Assembly (NCBI GenBank): GCA_900113425.1
Contig: FOZF01000002.1
Coordinates: 761,027-825,026, forward strand
Direction: 5' to 3'
Length of the DNA stretch: 64,000 bases
From: Stenotrophomonas maltophilia
Lineage (GTDB): Bacteria; Pseudomonadota; Gammaproteobacteria; Xanthomonadales; Xanthomonadaceae
Each line of letters starts with the position of its first letter. Within the stretch, counting starts at the first letter, position 1. The position numbers were made by a program, and so were the translations under genes. Below are positions 61,186 to 64,000 of this stretch, piece after piece. The notes beneath the pieces are model-generated. The model had not been told where the DNA came from and did not search any database. It was given only the letters and a program-made list of their open reading frames with translations.

Positions 61186-62600
61186 TCCGCACCCTGGCGG
61201 TGGCCGTTTCCAGCCTCGTGCTGGCCGGCTGTGTCACCGTCGGTCCCAATTACAAGGCACCCCAGCAGGAGCCTGTCGTCCTGCAGGGCGCGGAGCAGCC
61301 GGTGTTCAGCACCACGTCGCCGGTTGCCAGCTGGTGGGCGCAGTTCGATGACCCGGTGCTGGAAGAACTGGTGCACGGCGCACTGTCGAGCAATCTTGAC
61401 CTGCGCGTGGCCGTAGCGCGTGTCAGCCAGGCCCGGGCGGTGTTCGTCGAAAGCCGGTTCGACCAGGCGCCGCACGTGACCGCAGGCGGCAGTTACGACC
61501 GCCGCAAGCAACCCGATCCGCAGCTGGGTGGGCAGCGGGTGTTCAGTGAAAGCTACCAGCTCGGCTTCGATGCGGGCTGGGAGCTGGATCTGTTCGGCCG
61601 CAAACGCCGTGCTGCCGAAGCGGCACGCGCCGATCTGGGGGCCGAACAGGCCAACCTGGCCGATGCGCAGGTGCTGGTCGCCGCCGAAGTGGCACGCAAC
61701 TACTTCGAGCTGCGCGGCACGCAGAAGCGCATCGCCGTGGCCCAGCACACACTGGTCAATCTGCGTGATACGCAGAAGCTGACCGAGGCGCGCTGGGAAC
61801 TGGGTGCCGGCAGCGAGCTGGATGTGCAGAGCAGCCGTGCCCGGCTGAAGGCGATCGAGGCCGATATTCCCCTGCTGGAAGTCGCCGAGACGCAGTCGCG
61901 CAATCGCCTGGCGGTGCTGCTGGGCCAGCGCCCGGAAGTACTGGCCGACATGCTCGCGCCGCATGAGGTGCCGGCGTTCGCCAAGCCGTTGCCGCTGGGC
62001 GATACCCGCGAGCTGCTGCGCCAGCGTGCCGACGTGCGTGCGGCCGAGCGACGGCTGGCAGCCGCCACGGCACGGGTGGGTGTGGCAACGGCCGATCTGT
62101 TCCCGCGGTTGTCGCTTTCCGGTTTCGTCGGCTTCCTCGGCGGCGACGCCAATGGCCTGGTCAACGGCAACAACAAGGCCTGGTCGCTGACGCCGTCGTT
62201 GAGCTGGGCGGCCTTCGATTTCGGAACCGTGCGCGCACGTCTGCGTGCCAGCAAGGCCGAGGCGGAGGGCGTTGCCGCGCAGTACGAGCAGACGGTGCTG
62301 CTGGCACTGGAAGACACCGAGAACGCGCTGACACGCTACTCCAAGCAGCAGGCACGGCTGGCGATCGTGGTGGAGCAGGCGCAGGCCGCACGACGGGCCG
62401 AGTCGCTGGCGCAGATCCGCTATCGCGAGGGCTCGGAAGACTTCCTGACCCTGCTCGACGCGCAGCGCACCCAGCTGGCCGCCGATGATGCACTGGCGGC
62501 CGCCGAGGCGGAGGTCAACGTCAGCGTAGTCGGCGTGTACAAGGCGCTGGGTGGTTGGGGCCAGTCTCCACAGGCGCCGAGCGTGGCACAGGTGAATTGA
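61179..62600 (+). CDS. smeX: Outer-membrane efflux channel SmeX (OprN/NodT family)
   Basis: 473 residues. Lipoprotein signal ending LVLAGC followed by VTVGPNYKAPQQ, the usual NodT-family start. Two repeated helical halves with LDLRVAVARVSQAR and ELDLFGRKRRAAEAARADLGAEQA. The channel completes the SmeVWX tripartite pump. It begins within the end of smeU2, and a strong hairpin follows the stop. Confidence 0.94.
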   Translation: MVIRTLAVAVSSLVLAGCVTVGPNYKAPQQEPVVLQGAEQPVFSTTSPVASWWAQFDDPVLEELVHGALSSNLDLRVAVARVSQARAVFVESRFDQAPHVTAGGSYDRRKQPDPQLGGQRVFSESYQLGFDAGWELDLFGRKRRAAEAARADLGAEQANLADAQVLVAAEVARNYFELRGTQKRIAVAQHTLVNLRDTQKLTEARWELGAGSELDVQSSRARLKAIEADIPLLEVAETQSRNRLAVLLGQRPEVLADMLAPHEVPAFAKPLPLGDTRELLRQRADVRAAERRLAAATARVGVATADLFPRLSLSGFVGFLGGDANGLVNGNNKAWSLTPSLSWAAFDFGTVRARLRASKAEAEGVAAQYEQTVLLALEDTENALTRYSKQQARLAIVVEQAQAARRAESLAQIRYREGSEDFLTLLDAQRTQLAADDALAAAEAEVNVSVVGVYKALGGWGQSPQAPSVAQVN

Positions 62601-62608
62601 CCGGACGG

Positions 62609-62638
62609 GGACGGAGGCAGTGGCCTCCGTCCTCTTTC
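62609..62638 (+). terminator. Terminator of the sme operon
   Basis: GGACGGAGG, 6-base loop, CCTCCGTCC then TCTTTCC, just after the smeX stop. Confidence 0.75.
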
Positions 62639-62902
62639 CGGTCAGGGTCACCGATGAGCGGGCGCCTGCCGCCCAGCGCGGCGGCGCGGAAGCGAGCGCC
62701 TTCGTCGGCGGCTGCGTCCTGGCCGTCGATGATGAGTACGGCCCGACAGCGCTGGTGTGCCATGCCGTCCTCCACACTTTGCGAACTCAGGCAGGGCAGC
62801 GCGGCGTGAGCCGTGGACACCGTCACATTCATGACGCTTCTGACTCTCCCGGAAGCGCCTTCTGCCGTGTAACAAGTGGGGCGGGCCACCAGAGGACAGG
62901 CG
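62639..62902. other. Gap between smeX terminator and small membrane protein
   Basis: About 260 bp. I see no gene with family resemblance on either strand; a minus-strand frame spanning it carries no recognisable motif. It may hold the promoter of the next gene. Confidence 0.4.
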
Positions 62903-63166
62903 ATGACGGACGGCAAGCGGGATACCCAACGAATGTTGTTCGGCGATCCGGGACCACCCGGTGCAGGACTGTCCGTCGCGGTGGTCGTGCTGCTGGTGCT
63001 GGCGATGCTGGCCGCGGCCATCGGCTTCGTACGGCTGCCGGACTCGATGCTGGGCCTGGGCCTGATCGGCGTGGCCGTGCTGCTCGCCATCGGCGCCCGC
63101 ATCTGCCAGGCGCGCGATCAGCACCAGGCGCTCTATCGCCTGTTGGCGCGGCAGCCGCCGCGGTGA
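62903..63166 (+). CDS. Small two-helix membrane protein of unknown function
   Basis: 87 residues with two hydrophobic segments (LSVAVVVLLVLAMLAAAIGFV and MLGLGLIGVAVLLAIGARI) and a charged C-terminal end. No known family recognised. AGAGGA lies 6 bases before the ATG. The open frame runs from 62876 but the ATG at 62903 is preferred. Its end is 18 bases from the convergent gene. Confidence 0.6.
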   Translation: MTDGKRDTQRMLFGDPGPPGAGLSVAVVVLLVLAMLAAAIGFVRLPDSMLGLGLIGVAVLLAIGARICQARDQHQALYRLLARQPPR

Positions 63167-63184
63167 ACGCGGCGGCAACCCGAC

Positions 63185-64000
63185 TCAGGGCCGGGGCCAG
63201 TCCAGCTCGACCACCAGCGGGAAGTGATCCGAGGGCAGCACGCCGTCGATGCGACGGTCATCGGTCAGGAAGCTGCGCGCACGAAAGCCTCTCACCAGTA
63301 CCCAGTCCAGCTGCGTGGTGGCCTTGCCGGTGAAATCATGGAAGGTCAGGCGCGGCCCGTGGGGAGACGCCACCTGGGTGCGCGTGTCCTGCAGAACGCG
63401 GGTGAGCGTCGCGTAGGTTCCGCCCCCGGGTTCACTGTTGAAGTCGCCCGTCAGCACCACCGGCAGATCCGGCGGCAGTGTCGCCACCCGCCTGCCGATC
63501 AGCTCGGCCCCCTTGACCCGGCGCGGTTCGTCTTCGTCGCGATAGGGCAGGTGAGTGTCCATGAAGTAGAAGCGGCGGCCATCGTCAAGGCGACGGAACA
63601 GGGCCCAGGTCACCATGCGCGGGTACAGGTTGCCCCAGGTGATGCTGCCGGCGACCTCCGGTGTATCGGACAGCCAGAAGTTGCCTGATTCCTCCACGGC
63701 CAGCACCCGCGTGTCATAGAACACGCCCATGTGCTCATCGCCGCTGCCGCCGCGCCGTCCTTCACCGAACCACGCGTAGCCGGGCAGGTGGCCGGCCAGA
63801 TAGTCGGCCTGTTCCTGCACCAGCTCCTGGGTGCCGATCACGGCCGGGCGGGCATCCAGGATGACCTTGACCATTGCATCGCGGCGATCCGGCCAGCGCT
63901 TGCCTGGCGCGGTATCGGCCGGGGTGCGGACATTGAAGGACATCACCTTCAGCGGCGCGGGGGCCGCCGCCCAGGCGATGGCGGGAAGAGCGAAGGCCAG
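63185..64000 (-). CDS. Endonuclease/exonuclease/phosphatase family protein (N-terminus cut)
   Basis: Partial: 271 residues visible, with the frame open to base 64000. The most N-terminal visible residues LAFALPAIAWAAA are the end of a signal peptide, so it is exported. EEP-fold motifs: VMSFNVRT, GTQELV (catalytic Glu), DTHLPYRDEDEP, LTGDFNSEPGG (Asp-Asn) and LPSDHFPLVVELDW (Asp-His). Could be a DNase, sphingomyelinase-like or phosphodiesterase; a nucleic acid role is not shown. Confidence 0.9.
   Translation of the reverse strand: MAFALPAIAWAAAPAPLKVMSFNVRTPADTAPGKRWPDRRDAMVKVILDARPAVIGTQELVQEQADYLAGHLPGYAWFGEGRRGGSGDEHMGVFYDTRVLAVEESGNFWLSDTPEVAGSITWGNLYPRMVTWALFRRLDDGRRFYFMDTHLPYRDEDEPRRVKGAELIGRRVATLPPDLPVVLTGDFNSEPGGGTYATLTRVLQDTRTQVASPHGPRLTFHDFTGKATTQLDWVLVRGFRARSFLTDDRRIDGVLPSDHFPLVVELDWPRP

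Noticed and set aside
62521-63102. Minus-strand frame of 193 codons after smeX
   Set aside because: Overlaps the smeX terminator and the small membrane protein gene; no family resemblance or ribosome site.

Overview
The window is a GC-rich chromosomal segment from a gammaproteobacterium of the Xanthomonadaceae, almost certainly the Stenotrophomonas maltophilia complex. The strongest reason is an intact smeRv / smeU1-smeV-smeW-smeU2-smeX locus (LysR regulator, SDR, membrane fusion protein, RND pump, SDR, outer-membrane channel) at 53.6-62.6 kb. Supporting signs are REP-like elements with GTAG heads and a CCGGGC-N4-GCCCGG core (the SMAG type known from S. maltophilia), a zwf-glk-pgl-edd-eda Entner-Doudoroff cluster, a RegB/RegA pair and a TonB-receptor/phytase cluster. 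There are no rRNA genes, prophages, insertion sequences, CRISPR arrays or clear pseudogenes. Both window edges cut a gene: phoH on the left and an EEP-family phosphatase/nuclease on the right.

Layout. 0-6 kb: phoH, bcp and gcvR on the minus strand, divergent from dapA and a short bamC-like lipoprotein gene; fdxA divergent from a sugar MFS transporter. 6.2-12 kb: tRNA-Glu(CTC), then pcnB-folK-panB-panC-(SMAG dimer)-panD-pgi. 12-17.5 kb: regB-regA (minus), ispG overlapping a PAP2 phosphatase gene, a GacA-type regulator. 16.9-24.3 kb: the Entner-Doudoroff operon on the minus strand, with three ATGA-coupled junctions or near-junctions, divergent from an orphan MalK/UgpC-type ATPase. 24.3-29.7 kb: ygfZ divergent from a complex II operon, sdhAF4-like gene-sdhC-sdhD-sdhA-sdhB-sdhE-ygfX. 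29.7-35.5 kb: lolC-lolD (LolD with an insertion), a lipoprotein, ftsY-mutY-yggX (minus) and an orphan 99-residue flagellar-rod-like gene. 35.5-39.2 kb: htpG divergent from rsmD-coaD. The 624-bp gap between them holds two copies of a long-hairpin repeat in opposite orientation.

39.2-43.6 kb: a lipoprotein, a YfhL-type ferredoxin overlapping ggt, a metallo-beta-lactamase-fold hydrolase and upp. 43.7-49.4 kb: a four-gene operon for outer-membrane uptake, beta-propeller phytase, a metallophosphoesterase and an exported inorganic pyrophosphatase. This reads as a complete organic-phosphate (phytate) scavenging unit and is the most system-like locus here. 49.5-53.6 kb: a photolyase, an OmpA-type lipoprotein and a divergent SDR/LysR pair. 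53.6-62.6 kb: the Sme efflux locus. 62.6-64 kb: a small membrane protein and the partial EEP protein.

Many neighbouring genes overlap by 1-20 bases (panB-panC, panD-pgi, regB-regA, ispG-PAP2, zwf-glk, glk-pgl, sdhC-sdhD, lolC-lolD, ftsY-mutY, fdx-ggt, the phytase cluster, smeU2-smeX), so translational coupling is the rule. Several start codons lie 6-7 bases after a TANNAT-like -10 box, which suggests leaderless mRNAs. All family assignments come from reading motifs and gene order; no database search was run.
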